DNA of 64,000 bases from Pseudo-nitzschia pungens (Eukaryota; Bacillariophyta; Bacillariophyceae; Bacillariales; Bacillariaceae): the NCBI GenBank assembly GCA_037355855.1, contig CM074759.1, positions 1,426,001-1,490,000 of the forward strand, read 5' to 3'. This document shows positions 12,191 to 22,105 of this stretch, one piece after another (position 1 is the first letter of the stretch; the number at the start of each line of letters is the position of its first letter). Made by a program: the position numbers and the translations under genes. Under the pieces are notes generated by a model, which saw nothing but the letters and a program-made list of their open reading frames with translations, was not told the origin of the DNA and did no database searches.

Positions 12191-13895
12191 ATGAGTAACA
12201 ATTTTTGCAGCCTCCGTTCGGTGCTGACAACGATTGCGATCGCAGCCAACCTCCTGTCTTTTCGGGCTCACGGCCTCGTCAGCGACGGCGCTGCCCGTGG
12301 CAGCAACAGCAACCCGAAGAGTTGCTCGTCGCCGGAACTCGCAAGCAGCGGCACGATCGACGTGTGGAACAATGTCATCGATGCGGAGCACCTCGCGCCG
12401 TTGCTGGACGAGGAAGGCGCGCCGGATCGGATTGGGCCACAGGGTCTTTTCTCGGTCACCCGAGGCGTCCTCCAGCCGACCCGAAACAACGAGAGCGAGA
12501 GCCCGGCAAACAAAACGTCATCGAGCGGACCCTGGACTCGATTCTCAAAGAACTCAACGACGACGCAAAATACGTCGAATACTGGACGCGCCGGGAGTGG
12601 CGATCGATCCACGCGCACGCGGACGTCGACGAGTACAGGGCGAAAAGAAGAGCAACGACGATCGGCATCGGCATCGGGATCGGGGGAGACCCGAGCGCTC
12701 GGCGGGTTTCGATATCCCCGGAACGGCCACGTGCTGTACCTCCGCGTCGGGACCGAGGTCCGGGGACCCACCTGCGTCTTTCCGAACCGGAGGTCGGGGG
12801 GGGATTTGCTCCGCAAGACGAGCGCGCTTCCGACCGCAACCGGCGACGGGAGTTGCGATGCGACGGACGGAGCGGACTCGAGCGCCGTCGAAAACAACGA
12901 TGACAACGACAACGACAACGACAGCGACAGCGACAGCGACAACAATGCCGTCGAGCTGGTGACGGTCCCCGCGGTGCCGGGACGGTTGCTCCGGTTCCGG
13001 GGCGACTATCTCCACGCGGTTCCGAGGACCGACGGACCTGTGGCTGTTGAAGTTCGTCAGGGGATCGCCGACCTTCGAACCGGAAGAGGAATGGGGCCGG
13101 TCCGTCGTCTTGTTCAACACGTGGAGCGACGAGCCCCCGAGCGGGCTGCCCATCGACCAAGCCGACGAGTCGTTTGCGCGCGGCAATGGCGACGCCGACG
13201 CCGACGCGACCCGCGTCGATCCGGCGTGCAGGGACCGATCCGAGTGGGAGGGGGTTTCCCCGACGCGGTTGGAATCGCCACCGGATCATCCGAGCGAGAA
13301 GGAACCGTCGCTCTCCGCAAAGGTGTGGCTTCTCGGTGACCACCGGCGCCGGGATTTCCGGATGCAAACCGTCCAGCTGGGAGCCCCCGAGTCCCTGCGC
13401 GAGGCCCTCTTCCGAGAGACGGACGTCGTCTCGACCGAGCTCCGGATTCCGTCGGCCGTGACGGAAGCGACGAAGAGTCGCGCGAAGCGATCCGCGAAGC
13501 GGTGGTGCCCGCCCCATTCTCTCACCCGCGCAAAACCGAACGTCATGCGCACGCAACTGTCTGTACTAGCACTACTACTAGTAGGTACTACTAGAAGGAC
13601 CCGAGACCGAACCGCGCTCCCCGTTCCCCCGCGCATCCAATGCCGCCGTGGCCACTGCAGCCGCCCGATTGTTTTGTTTGTTTGTAGGCCGTACCGGTTG
13701 CTTGGAAGGTCACACACAAAAGCAACAGCAGCAGGCAACAACAACAACAAAAAGAACATGCGCCGCCCATCCCAGCCATCGTTTTCGACACGAAATCAAC
13801 AATTCGAGATCTTGTATTGCATTGTATTGTATTGTATTGTTGGTGTTTCTTGTTACGAATTTGTCCATCACTCGACGTCCTGTCTGCCCGTCTAG
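12191..13895 (+). CDS. Secreted/organellar 2OG-Fe(II) oxygenase-like protein, four apparent +1 frameshifts
   Basis: A GC-rich gene starting at ATG 12191 with a signal-like N-terminus (SVLTTIAIAANLLSF). The coding signal moves between frames. It starts in the ATG frame to about 12416, then changes frame to IGLGHRVFSRS. Near 12502 it changes again to NVIERTLDSILKELNDD and REWRSIHAHADVDE. Near 12638 it changes to YPRNGHVLYLRVGTEV and GRLLRFRGDYLHAVPR. Near 13026 it changes to LWLLKFVRGSP and GRSVVLFNTWSDEPP. Each change is +1. At 13026 dropping one G gives AVPRPTDLWLLKF. HxD (HAHAD) and a distal His in the LRFRGDYLHAV strand fit the double-stranded beta-helix iron triad of prolyl-hydroxylase-like oxygenases; this is an inference from motif order. 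The 3' end is uncertain: the open frame runs to 13895 but loses coding character after about 13550. Confidence 0.55.
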
Positions 13896-14692
13896 TTCTG
13901 ATGATGGTCGGCGCCGCCTCGTGGCATTCGCAATCCACCGCAATCCACAGCACTACTTTTTCAATATGATGCTACAACAGCACCACCTTCACTCGCAGTT
14001 ACCGGTCATGGACTTTTTAGCATCATCGAACTTTCAACCGAAACATAACACATAGTGCATATTTCGTACTATTTTGAATGCCTTGCACCGGTTTGTAACT
14101 TCTTCATCGAATCATCGAAAAAGGCTAAGCTATTATGATGGTATGGAATACGAATTACTGAGTAGGTACTCGTACTTCGTACAGGTACATCATATGGATG
14201 CTTGGTACGTACAACATGAGTCGTACACACGAATGACGTGTAATCCGAAATGAGATTACAGACAGCGACATCACAGTAAAGCTTACGTAGAAGGAGAAGG
14301 GAGCGCTAGCGTAATCTTAGCGTTCAGCGTTCCACAAGCAAAAAGTAAACCTTGCATCTTGCGCCAGGGTTCTTTCTCATCATCGACTTCAAGATTACTA
14401 CGGCAAGCGAAAGAATTGAAAAGAATACGAGACTTTGTGTTGCTATCGATTATCTTCCAGCTTGGCACGAAACGGACGAAAGAGAAGAGAATCCTGCGGC
14501 GAAGACAATCAGCATTAGAGTTGGATTCACTGATAGATTCTGCTAGGCTGGGCATTCATAGCTCTTCGCGATTGACGACTTGTACCCATAATATCTATAT
14601 TCACAACTGCGAGGAAAGTGTGACACCCCAGTGTACATGACAATTATCGTTCCGCCTTTCATGGGATCCGCCACGACCGAATTGTTGCAATC
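13896..14692. other. Spacer between two GC-rich genes
   Basis: AT-rich, in contrast to both neighbours. A pentanucleotide TTGTA-type microsatellite sits just upstream at about 13813-13842. Only short unsupported frames are present. Confidence 0.45.
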
Positions 14693-17557
14693 ATGGAAAT
14701 CACTACCGCCTCCTTGGCCTTTGCCTTTCGGCACCACGCGACCCAGCAATATGCTTGCGCCCCGCACACCGTCGCGTTCCTCACGCATCCGCAGGGGTTT
14801 CCTCGTCGATTCGAACCCCATCGCACGACCCGTCCCTACCCGACACGGAGGAGGAGACGGCCGCCGCTCGGCTTTTCCGCCCACAACGAAAACTTTGGCT
14901 TTCTGGAATCCATCGAAGGATTCGAAAGCGTCGCGGGCGACCGCCAAACGAGCAGAAGAAACGAACGAAGCAGCAGCACCAGCAGCAAAACAAAAACACA
15001 CGCAGCAACATCCAAACGCGGGAGAAACCTCGATGCGTCCGGGCTCGTGATTGCGTCGTCGTCGATGGCGTCGTCGATGACGTCGACAACAACCCCCAGC
15101 TTGCCTCCCTGGCTGGAGGTGATCGAGGAACGGTCCACGTCCTTTTCGTCGCGCACCGAGGCCTCGAAGACCATTCGGCGGGAAATCGAGTGGCTGGAGG
15201 CATCCCTGCTGTCCTTTCGGGGGGGAAACTTTTTCAGCGAGGCCGACGTGAGGGACGTGATTCGGGCCATCCACTGGTGCGCGTCGACGTCGACGACGAC
15301 GACGACGTCGACGTCGACGACGACGACGACGTCGTCGTCCTCCGCGGACCGAGGCAGCGGCCACAAGGTTTCCAAGATTGTCGGCAGCGTGGCATTTTGC
15401 CGGTTGATCCTGCAGCTGGAAGACGACGCGCTCGAAGCCCAATCCGGAAGCAGCGGCAGCGGTAACGGACGCAACCGCCACAAACTCAAAACGAAATCGA
15501 GCAGCGAAAACAAGAGCTATCTCGTGACGAAGGACGTATTGCTCGCCAGCATATTGCACTATTCGGAATGCATCGATGCGCGATACGACGGAGTTTACGA
15601 AGAAATGCGGAAAGCCATTCGCGGGAACAAGCTTCTCCAGAACAGCAACAGCGACAACAGCAACAACAGCAACAACAGCCGTGACGATCTGATCGGGATT
15701 GCAGCGCACGGCACGGCATCGGCATCGGCATCGGCAATCGTGGATGACAATGACAAAGGGAGTCACAGTGACAGCGACAGCGACAGCGACAGCGGATCGC
15801 GCCATGGCAGCGATGGTGCGATTGTTGTTGTCCACGAGAACGCAAGAGATGAAAGGACATCCCTCCAACTAGTCGACAATCGCAACGCCAACACCAACAC
15901 CAACGATGCGTTCGAAAGCATTTTTTCGAAGGAATCCCTGCAACTCGCCAGGGCCGCGACGCGGCTGAAACGAATCGAGGTTCTGGCGAGCGTCACTCTG
16001 ACATCGACAACGGGAAGGGGAACGGGAGCGGCGGGCGGCAAATCGCGGCAGAGCCAACGGCGACCGCTCCGAAACGAAGAATACGCAGCCGTTCGGAATC
16101 TCATGGTCAGCGTCGCGGAGGACTGGAGGGCGCTCGCCATTCGCTGCGCGGCCTCGTTGTTTCGGCTGGAGGGAGTCCTGAAACACTCCGGGGTCTCGGG
16201 AGACTTTCGGCGCCGGACTCCCGAGGCGACACTGGCCGCCAGGGATTCCTTGAAGGTCTACGCCAATCTGTCCGAGCAACTGGGCCTCCACCGTCTGCAC
16301 ACGCAACTCGAGGCCAGGGCGTTTCGGATTCTCTACCCGCGGCAGTATTCCGCCTCGTCCACACTCTTCCGGGAGCACGGGGCGGCCATGAAAGCGATAT
16401 CCGGGTTCTTGGCGAACCAGCTGGAACAATTGCTCCACGAAGATCTCTCTCTGGTATTCGAACTGGAGAGTCTGGAGGTCGCGTCGCGGGTCAAGGAACC
16501 CTACTCGTTCTGGAAAAAACTGCTGAAAACACGGATCCGTCCCCTCCTCGCGCCGGCGACCAGCAAGAACGGGGAAGCAGGTGCCGGTACCGTTGCCGGT
16601 GCCGTTGCCGGTGCCGTTGCAAAGATGGAACGCATCCAGAGACAGCTGGTGCGCTCGACCGACGAGTTATCGATCATGGAAGTGAACGATGGGGTCGCCC
16701 TGCGGATCATACTGAAAGCACGAAAACTCGACGCCGACGAATCTCCCGAGAGCACACGGAACAGGGAGCGAATGCTGTGTTATTACGTCCACCACTTGGT
16801 CCGATCCCAGTGGCCCGAGACAGACCCAAAGAGAGTCAAGGATTACATCCGAAACCCGAAACCAAACGGCTATCAGAGTCTCCACCACACGTCCAAGATC
16901 ACCAGGAACAACCAAGATTTCTTTTTCGAAGTACAAGTCCGCAGCGAAGAGATGCACCGGCTCGCCGAGTTTGGTGTAGCGGCGCACTCCACGTACAAGC
17001 TGAATGGGAACAGCAACACACCAAACGAGTGTTCGCCGCCGTCGCCGTCGTCGTCATCGCAGCCTTCTCCCTTGTCACCCTCGCCGCCGCTTCTGTCGTC
17101 ATCCGCGGTGACAGACTCGGAGGCACAACCGAGTCAATCATCGTCTGCCTTGGTGGTGGCTTCGAAGGAACAAGTCAGAACCAAAGGAAGCGACGACTCG
17201 ATGCCGATCCGGACCGATGCCAGAAATTCGGGCCCCTACATCAACGCCCTCCGGAAAACCCGCCAGAATCTGGTGCGAAACCACGTATACGTCTTTCTGG
17301 CGGGAGTCTCCTCGTCGACGCTGGAAACCGGCCAGCTGCTGAGTCTATCGGCGGGTTCGCTCGTAGTCGATGTTCTAGACAGTCTCCGACGGGCAAACCA
17401 ATACTTTACCCTGGACGACAACGAAGTTCACGTTTGGCGCAACGGAAAGATCGCTTTGCTGGACGAGGGCATCCAGAACGGCGACATGATCGTCATCGAG
17501 CGATTGCCGTTGCCGTTGCCTACTAGCAGCACCGAGATGGTGCTCAATCAATCATAG
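14693..17557 (+). CDS. RelA/SpoT homologue (RSH), (p)ppGpp synthetase with degenerate hydrolase region
   Basis: An intact single-exon frame of 954 aa. RSH enzymes make (p)ppGpp from ATP and GDP/GTP; algal nuclear copies usually act in the plastid. The N-terminus is Arg/Ser/Thr-rich with few acidic residues, consistent with organelle targeting. The synthetase domain is clear at about residues 595-770: EPYSFWKKL, NDGVALRIIL, YIRNPKPNGYQSLHHT, and EVQVRSEEMHRLAEFGVAAHSTYK with the catalytic Glu. A TGS-like region follows at about 860-940 (NHVYVFLAG ... NGDMIVIE). Upstream, DWRALAIRCAASLFRL and LKVYANLSEQLGL align with the hydrolase module, but where an HD motif is expected the sequence reads ASILHYSECIDAR, so hydrolase activity is probably lost. 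Low-complexity Ser/Thr, Asn/Ser and Asp/Ser inserts occur at about 15290-15345, 15650-15680 and 15765-15795. Confidence 0.9.
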   Translation: MEITTASLAFAFRHHATQQYACAPHTVAFLTHPQGFPRRFEPHRTTRPYPTRRRRRPPLGFSAHNENFGFLESIEGFESVAGDRQTSRRNERSSSTSSKTKTHAATSKRGRNLDASGLVIASSSMASSMTSTTTPSLPPWLEVIEERSTSFSSRTEASKTIRREIEWLEASLLSFRGGNFFSEADVRDVIRAIHWCASTSTTTTTSTSTTTTTSSSSADRGSGHKVSKIVGSVAFCRLILQLEDDALEAQSGSSGSGNGRNRHKLKTKSSSENKSYLVTKDVLLASILHYSECIDARYDGVYEEMRKAIRGNKLLQNSNSDNSNNSNNSRDDLIGIAAHGTASASASAIVDDNDKGSHSDSDSDSDSGSRHGSDGAIVVVHENARDERTSLQLVDNRNANTNTNDAFESIFSKESLQLARAATRLKRIEVLASVTLTSTTGRGTGAAGGKSRQSQRRPLRNEEYAAVRNLMVSVAEDWRALAIRCAASLFRLEGVLKHSGVSGDFRRRTPEATLAARDSLKVYANLSEQLGLHRLHTQLEARAFRILYPRQYSASSTLFREHGAAMKAISGFLANQLEQLLHEDLSLVFELESLEVASRVKEPYSFWKKLLKTRIRPLLAPATSKNGEAGAGTVAGAVAGAVAKMERIQRQLVRSTDELSIMEVNDGVALRIILKARKLDADESPESTRNRERMLCYYVHHLVRSQWPETDPKRVKDYIRNPKPNGYQSLHHTSKITRNNQDFFFEVQVRSEEMHRLAEFGVAAHSTYKLNGNSNTPNECSPPSPSSSSQPSPLSPSPPLLSSSAVTDSEAQPSQSSSALVVASKEQVRTKGSDDSMPIRTDARNSGPYINALRKTRQNLVRNHVYVFLAGVSSSTLETGQLLSLSAGSLVVDVLDSLRRANQYFTLDDNEVHVWRNGKIALLDEGIQNGDMIVIERLPLPLPTSSTEMVLNQS

Positions 17558-17569
17558 TCATCGCCTTTC

Positions 17570-18310
17570 GATGCACTACTAGTACTAGTAGTACTACTAC
17601 TACAAGAAGAAGCAGCAATCGCAATCAATAGCAATTTCAGATTTCGAGTCCATCCTCCTAGCCTCCAGATCCTCTCTTGTCACTATTACTACTGCCACTA
17701 CTATTACTACTACTAGTGCATTTGTCTAGTACAAGAACAATATGGTGAAGAGTAGTAATAGTAGTAAAATAATTTTCAATATCATTAGGAGTTTCAGTGT
17801 CCTCCTTGGTTACTTGGGATTCCTGGCATACTACTACTAGTTGCTTGTACTACGTGTGGTAGTAGTGGTAGCAGTAGTCATACTACGGTACTACCACCAG
17901 CATTACTGGTGATAATAGATTTGTTTTACAACAAATCTTCTTAGTTTTTTTGTTCTCTCGCTACTACCACCATGTGCTCGTCTGGAACAAGCGGCAGCAA
18001 TATTCGTCTCACCATGGACACAAGAATCACTAGTACTAGTAGTAGTAGTAATACCTTTCTTCTTCTCCAGACAAGATGGCAGATCTGATCATTCTGCTAC
18101 TACTAGCTACTACTACTACTACTGCTACTAGTTCTAGTGCTAGTAGTAGTACTGGTAGTAGTAGTAGTACTTCTTCTTCTTGGCTTTGGTGCTGCTGCTG
18201 TTGGTTGTGATCCGTTCCCTTCCGTTTCCCCTTCTGATTTTCTTCCAGCACGAGGAGTACTAGTAGTACTAGTAGTAGTATTACTACTACGATACTAGTA
18301 GGTTCGGTCG
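17570..18310. repeat. Imperfect ACT/AGT (TAC/TAG) trinucleotide repeat field
   Basis: Clusters of ACTACTAGTAGT-type triplets recur, notably at about 17572-17602, 17690-17720, 18030-18052, 18095-18172 and 18250-18300. Both strands of the triplet occur, so many local palindromes built on ACTAGT arise. Any open frame across it is a low-complexity artefact. Confidence 0.75.
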
Positions 18311-18465
18311 GGAGTAAAAGAAGCAGGAATAATGGCATAACTTACTCAGATTAGAGCAGACTACAAGAAGGACAAGTAAAGCTAAGATTAACTTAAGGTT
18401 TTTACCGTGCTATGCATGTTTTCTACAAAATATTTTTTCACCCAAAAATTGGAAGGGAGGAGATG

Positions 18466-18842
18466 GCTGAAAACAAGAAACAGGAAAACCACGAATTACA
18501 AGAATTAACCTTACTACCACGAGTACAATTACGTATAGTAACTTACTCGGACGTTCTCGTAATATTTCGCATGTCATCGTGATAGAACCTGGTTCATCTT
18601 ACTGATTATTGAGAACTTCTTGGTTTACAACCGAAAAAAGTTAGCTGAAAACAAGAAACAGGAAACCACGAATTACGAGAAGTAGAACTACGGTACTACC
18701 ACTCTAGTACAATTAAATACTCGAACGTAACCTTAATTACTCGTAATACGTAGTACTTCGTATTTCGTATGTCATCGTGATAGAACCTGGGTCATCTTAC
18801 TGATTATTGAGAACTTCTTGGTTTACAACCGAAAAAAGTTAT
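18466..18842. repeat. Tandem duplication, units of ~178 and ~199 bp
   Basis: Copy 1 (18466-18643) and copy 2 (18644-18842) both begin GCTGAAAACAAGAAACAGG and both end with the block GTCATCGTGATAGAACCTGG ... TTTACAACCGAAAAAAGTTA. The outer thirds are nearly identical, while the central portion has diverged and lengthened. No coding content is seen. Confidence 0.85.
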
Positions 18843-20107
18843 TACCGTTTACGAACTGCCTTAGCAAGACGCAACACTGCGTTGAGTGTTTCTCACGGAA
18901 ATTTCTTCGATTACACGTAGTGTACCGATTACAGTATTTCGAAAAAATAAATAATAACAACAGAGTAACTGTACAAGTACACTAAGGTTACCTGCTTTTT
19001 TGCCTTTCACTTTTTAATTAAATTTTTTTTCGGCTTCTTCATTCTGACTGCACGTGCGTTGTTTTCCTCTCTTAATGGTTGAATGAGGAAATTACATGTT
19101 CTTCGTTGTACCGGTACACGTAATGAATAACACATTTATTAAAGTAGTCTCATAAGTCAAGGTTTCAGGGTCGTGCTTTCAACATGAGGATCGTGGGGAT
19201 AAATAATTTTAAGATGATCATAGTAATAATATCATTATAATAGTACGTACGAGTAATTACTTGGACCCGTACCGCACTGCAAGTCGTTCTGAAAAATTAT
19301 GTACTGTATCAAAATCAGCATCTCATCAATTACAATACTGGTAAGGTGTAATATGAAAACAATTTCGAAGGGTTTGTACCGGTATGGCGTGAAGAGGCAA
19401 CGCGATGAAAGGTTTTGATCATAGCACAGGATAAACGTACATCACGCTGCACCATTCTCTCAACAAAAGGTCAAGCTCAAAAGGCCTTGTTGATTCTGAA
19501 CTTGTCATGTCGAGCCAGGTATTGTACGGCCGTGTGAAGCCCGCGCAGGATTTTAAATCGGCGAACTTTTTTTTCGCTTCTTTTAAAAAAGTGTCATGGG
19601 ACTATCAATGCCAATATTACGGTATCTTTGTAATGAACCATCGTCACGTTGGTGTCACGTAAGGGCCGGCCCTACGTAAGCCCTAGCGCTTTCTGATCTG
19701 CTTCGTAATTCTTTGCTCCACCCAACGCAAGAAACCGAAGCATTTTTGGGCATGACACCTCTCCATAGCCACAAGATATCAACCAATCATATCTAAGCTG
19801 AGTGAAGGGCGGTCAAGACAGATGTCGTCACATCGGCTATTAACAGCCATCCAGATGAACGGATTGTCTCTTGGATCGACAATCCGATGGTGTCATACTT
19901 TTCTCTTTTATCTAATCAATAGGACCATTTACATTGTTCTTTCAGATTTCGTAGAATTCTCTACTGCTTCAACACTGAGACCATAAAATTGGATTTCCGA
20001 GCCAAAAAATACAACCGGTGATTATCTCGTTGTACTACTTCGATCCAAATATTCGGCAGTATTCATTGCAAGCGTATTGTGTAGCGATATCCAAGAACGA
20101 TACAACA

Positions 20108-22105
20108 ATGACATGCATTCGCTCTCTTGTCTATTTCACATTGTTGCTGTTAGTAACATGTGCTAGTCATTCAACGATTGCCATCACCGAGTCCGAAAGC
20201 ACGGAAAGTAAAACTGATGGTCAAGGCAAGATCCATCGCTTTTTGTCCCAACTTCAAGATCGCAAACTGTTTGAGTTGATCCCTTGTGATACGATCCTGC
20301 TGAAGATCCCTAAAGAAGATATTGCCGCGGAATTCGCAGACCTGATTAATTTAATGGCACCAGAGGGAAACCTTCCAGGAAACCCTCCTCTCCCCATCAA
20401 TCTTGTTCTGACCCAATTGTTTCTTGGTAGAATCAACTATGGTGTCGAGGTGAGGAAGATGTGTGCCTCTTGCGCAGAAGTCGTTTCCACCGAGCCGGAC
20501 TTTCAAACTCTGTACGACAATCATGCGTTCGAACAGTACTGTGGTAAAGATATCCACGGCAATGACATTCAGCACTCTGGTCTCGTTTCCATTCCGTTGG
20601 AGGAGGGTGGCGCTATTCGAGGAGGAGTGCCTGGCTTTGTTTCTTGCCGTCCGACCAAAGTGGCAATAAACGACGTGCCAAGTGAATTTAAACCTGAAAA
20701 TATCGAAGCTGCCATTGGAGTTCTGGCCAGTGTTGCAGAAGGATTGCCATCGATTTCTCCTGACTTTATGGGATACGGCAGCAGTGAAGCGCTTCGGGGC
20801 TACGTGATAAAAGATAGTTACGTCACATCCACTCTGCCTCTTTGGCTCAAACTCAAATTGCATCTGCGAGACACCAGCGATTGCAATACGGACCTCGATG
20901 AGTCTGCAATCTACCAAGGATACAGCGAGGGAGGCTATGCAGCGGTCGCAGTAGCAGATGGATTCAAAAAAGCCATTGCAGTTCAACCCATTATGGTCAT
21001 GGCCGGTGGAGGACCATATGGCACCAAGGATTCACTCCTCTTCGATGCTTTGGGTGGAACCACATTCGAAAATCCAGTAAACAGAGGCTACGCACTACTT
21101 CTCGGGGTTTCGTATTCTTCGACTTATCCGGGCTTGCAGAATTTCAATCAAGGTCAAGATATGTTGAAAGACGACTTTCGTGATCAAGGGGTAGCGTGGC
21201 TAGCGGAGAGGAACCTCACAAAGGAAATAGTTTATGAACGAATGTTTAACCTCTCAATCGATGACGTCTTCAATGCCAAGCTGTTATCATTTATCCGTGG
21301 TGCCATCGAAGAGGGAAACAGGGACTATTGCCAACCGACATACAGTGGCTATGAAGTTGGAGTCAACGATAAAATTTGCGAGTCGTTGATCCAGAATGAC
21401 CTCACCGATACTCTGCTCAAAGTGGACTATCCCGTTGTATTTTGCCATAGCCTGAACGACGAAGTTGTGAGCTTCGGCAATGTGCCCAATGTCAGCCTAA
21501 ATCCATATTTGTCCACAAGCTTCAAGAGTTCCAACCATCGGGAAGCGGGCGTTGAATGTATATTCGAGGCAATCGGCTTTATCGCGAATAAGATTTCAGA
21601 GTTCGTCCCGAAGCCACTCGAAGGAGGGTGTCCGAACCAAGAACCCACTTCTGTACCCTGTCCCCCAGATGATACCCTATTCTTGTTTAAGAAAAAGAAG
21701 GGCGGTGTTCGGAAAACAAAGAAATGCAGCTGGCTTGATAGCCAGTCGCCTGAAGAACGAGAAAAGATTTGCACAGCCAAGAAGTATCAAATTCGATCGA
21801 AGAAACCGGAGAGATATGCACCGGCCTCTGTAGCTTGCACTGATCAGTGCTCTGGGTATTGTGTGGAAGAGATTCGCCGTAACTTGTTTGTCTTTCATTC
21901 TAAACAGGATAAGGATATCGGCAAGTCCAAAATCGTGCAAATGGTTATTAAGAAACAAAAAAAGGAAAGAAGAGCAAAAATCTGTTCCAGGTTTGTGGAG
22001 ATTCATGGACCCCCGATTTACGGCCAGGCAAAAGAAGTTTGCACCCAAACATGCAATTCGTGTGAAGTAGTAAGTATGAGTGGAGTGTGCGGTAAAATCT
22101 TATAG
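20108..22105 (+). CDS. Secreted alpha/beta hydrolase (lipase/esterase-like) with Cys-rich C-terminal repeats
   Basis: The start at 20108 is chosen because it opens directly into a signal peptide (MTCIRSLVYFTLLLLVTCAS); an upstream in-frame ATG at 20018 would bury it. The protein is about 665 aa, intact and intronless. The hydrolase core shows SPDFMGYGSS (oxyanion-side loop), the nucleophile elbow GYSEGGYAA, the acid loop HSLNDEVVSF and a His in SSNHREAG, in the order expected of a Ser-Asp-His triad. The layout recalls secretory lipases. After about residue 520 comes a basic linker and two Cys-rich units of the pattern C-x(n)-E-x-R-x(3)-C ... ACTDQCSGYC / VCTQTCNSC. I recall such units from the C-termini of other secreted diatom proteins; their role is unknown. 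Substrate cannot be read from sequence. Confidence 0.75.
   Translation: MTCIRSLVYFTLLLLVTCASHSTIAITESESTESKTDGQGKIHRFLSQLQDRKLFELIPCDTILLKIPKEDIAAEFADLINLMAPEGNLPGNPPLPINLVLTQLFLGRINYGVEVRKMCASCAEVVSTEPDFQTLYDNHAFEQYCGKDIHGNDIQHSGLVSIPLEEGGAIRGGVPGFVSCRPTKVAINDVPSEFKPENIEAAIGVLASVAEGLPSISPDFMGYGSSEALRGYVIKDSYVTSTLPLWLKLKLHLRDTSDCNTDLDESAIYQGYSEGGYAAVAVADGFKKAIAVQPIMVMAGGGPYGTKDSLLFDALGGTTFENPVNRGYALLLGVSYSSTYPGLQNFNQGQDMLKDDFRDQGVAWLAERNLTKEIVYERMFNLSIDDVFNAKLLSFIRGAIEEGNRDYCQPTYSGYEVGVNDKICESLIQNDLTDTLLKVDYPVVFCHSLNDEVVSFGNVPNVSLNPYLSTSFKSSNHREAGVECIFEAIGFIANKISEFVPKPLEGGCPNQEPTSVPCPPDDTLFLFKKKKGGVRKTKKCSWLDSQSPEEREKICTAKKYQIRSKKPERYAPASVACTDQCSGYCVEEIRRNLFVFHSKQDKDIGKSKIVQMVIKKQKKERRAKICSRFVEIHGPPIYGQAKEVCTQTCNSCEVVSMSGVCGKIL

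Larger units (their letters stand above)
17558..20107. other. 2.5-kb non-coding region with TAC/TAG triplets and a tandem duplication
   Basis: No gene is supported. The first 750 bases are saturated with ACT/TAG/TAC trinucleotides (separate entry), and a ~180-bp block is duplicated at 18466-18842 (separate entry). The remainder is AT-rich, with scattered ACCGGTAC palindromes (about 19107-19120). Confidence 0.6.

Noticed and set aside
12113..13390. Long open frames on both strands across 12.2-13.9 kb
   Set aside because: High GC removes stops in all six frames; only the plus-strand segments carry protein-like motifs.
14543..15868. 441-aa minus-strand frame opposite the RSH gene
   Set aside because: It is the complement of GAC/TCG-type repeats and the RSH coding strand, with Arg/Val runs and no domain.
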